Origin: an uncultured bacterium
GTDB lineage: Bacteria > Bacillota > Clostridia > Lachnospirales > Lachnospiraceae
Direction: 5' to 3'
Assembly (NCBI GenBank): GCA_946543095.1
Contig: CAMNLO010000121.1
Span: 1-5,787 of the forward strand
Length of the DNA stretch: 5,787 nucleotides
Below, piece by piece: positions 5,767 to 5,787 of this stretch (position 1 is the stretch's first letter; each line of letters opens with the position of its first letter). A program made the translations under genes and the position numbers. Under the pieces are notes generated by a model. The model worked only from the letters and a program-made list of their open reading frames with translations. It made no database searches and was not told where the DNA came from.

Positions 5767-5787
5767 ATGGATAATCTGAATTACGAT
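5767..5787 (+). CDS. Start of the next gene in the export operon (runs off right edge)
   Basis: The ATG at 5767 opens a frame of seven codons, MDNLNYD, up to the edge. GAGGAAG (5759-5765) provides a Shine-Dalgarno, though its GAGGA core is only 3 bases from the ATG. It is 98 bases downstream of the C39 exporter in the same direction, with copy B of the two-hairpin element between. In NHLP/NHLM loci a second ABC transporter without a peptidase commonly accompanies the first, so that is the best guess by position alone; seven residues cannot confirm it. Confidence 0.5.

Noticed and set aside
5697..5774. 25-residue frame starting at ATG 5697 as a possible precursor peptide
   Set aside because: It has no convincing Shine-Dalgarno, runs through both hairpins of copy B and overlaps the next start. 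It shows no leader or double-glycine motif and no Cys, Ser or Thr-rich core.

Overview
The window looks like the chromosome of a gut-type Firmicute, most likely a Lachnospiraceae or other Clostridia member. This rests on moderately high GC with Gram-positive Shine-Dalgarno sites, TTG starts, lipobox lipoproteins instead of free periplasmic proteins, and protein sequences of clostridial type. The assignment is an inference; there is no rRNA or other marker gene here.

Two transcription units diverge from a compact intergenic region at about 2806-2902. Leftward (minus strand) runs an uptake ABC transporter of the NitT/TauT/SsuABC class in the order permease (2805-2050), ATPase (2034-1234), lipoprotein substrate-binding protein (1148-156). 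A further lipoprotein gene follows and leaves the window at the left edge (145-1). Rightward (plus strand) runs the start of an export locus of the NHLP/NHLM bacteriocin (RiPP) class. It holds a short one-membrane-helix protein (2903-3382) that looks like a stripped-down HlyD-type adaptor, a 736-residue C39 peptidase/permease/ATPase (3458-5668), and the first seven codons of another gene (5767 to the right edge). No precursor peptide or modification enzyme lies in the window, so the cluster probably continues to the right.

The divergent region holds two overlapping candidate sigma-A promoters and a perfect 7-bp inverted repeat (CGCAACG/CGTTGCG) spanning both, so a shared regulator is possible.

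The least expected signal is a two-hairpin element present twice, once in each transcription unit. Both copies lie in the sense orientation, just upstream of the Shine-Dalgarno of an internal gene (substrate-binding protein at 1165-1211; right-edge gene at 5708-5754). The copies align base for base without gaps. Their long stem differs at five base pairs, all compensated on the opposite strand, while the short GC hairpin is nearly identical. That pattern indicates selection on structure. I do not recognise the element as a known riboswitch.
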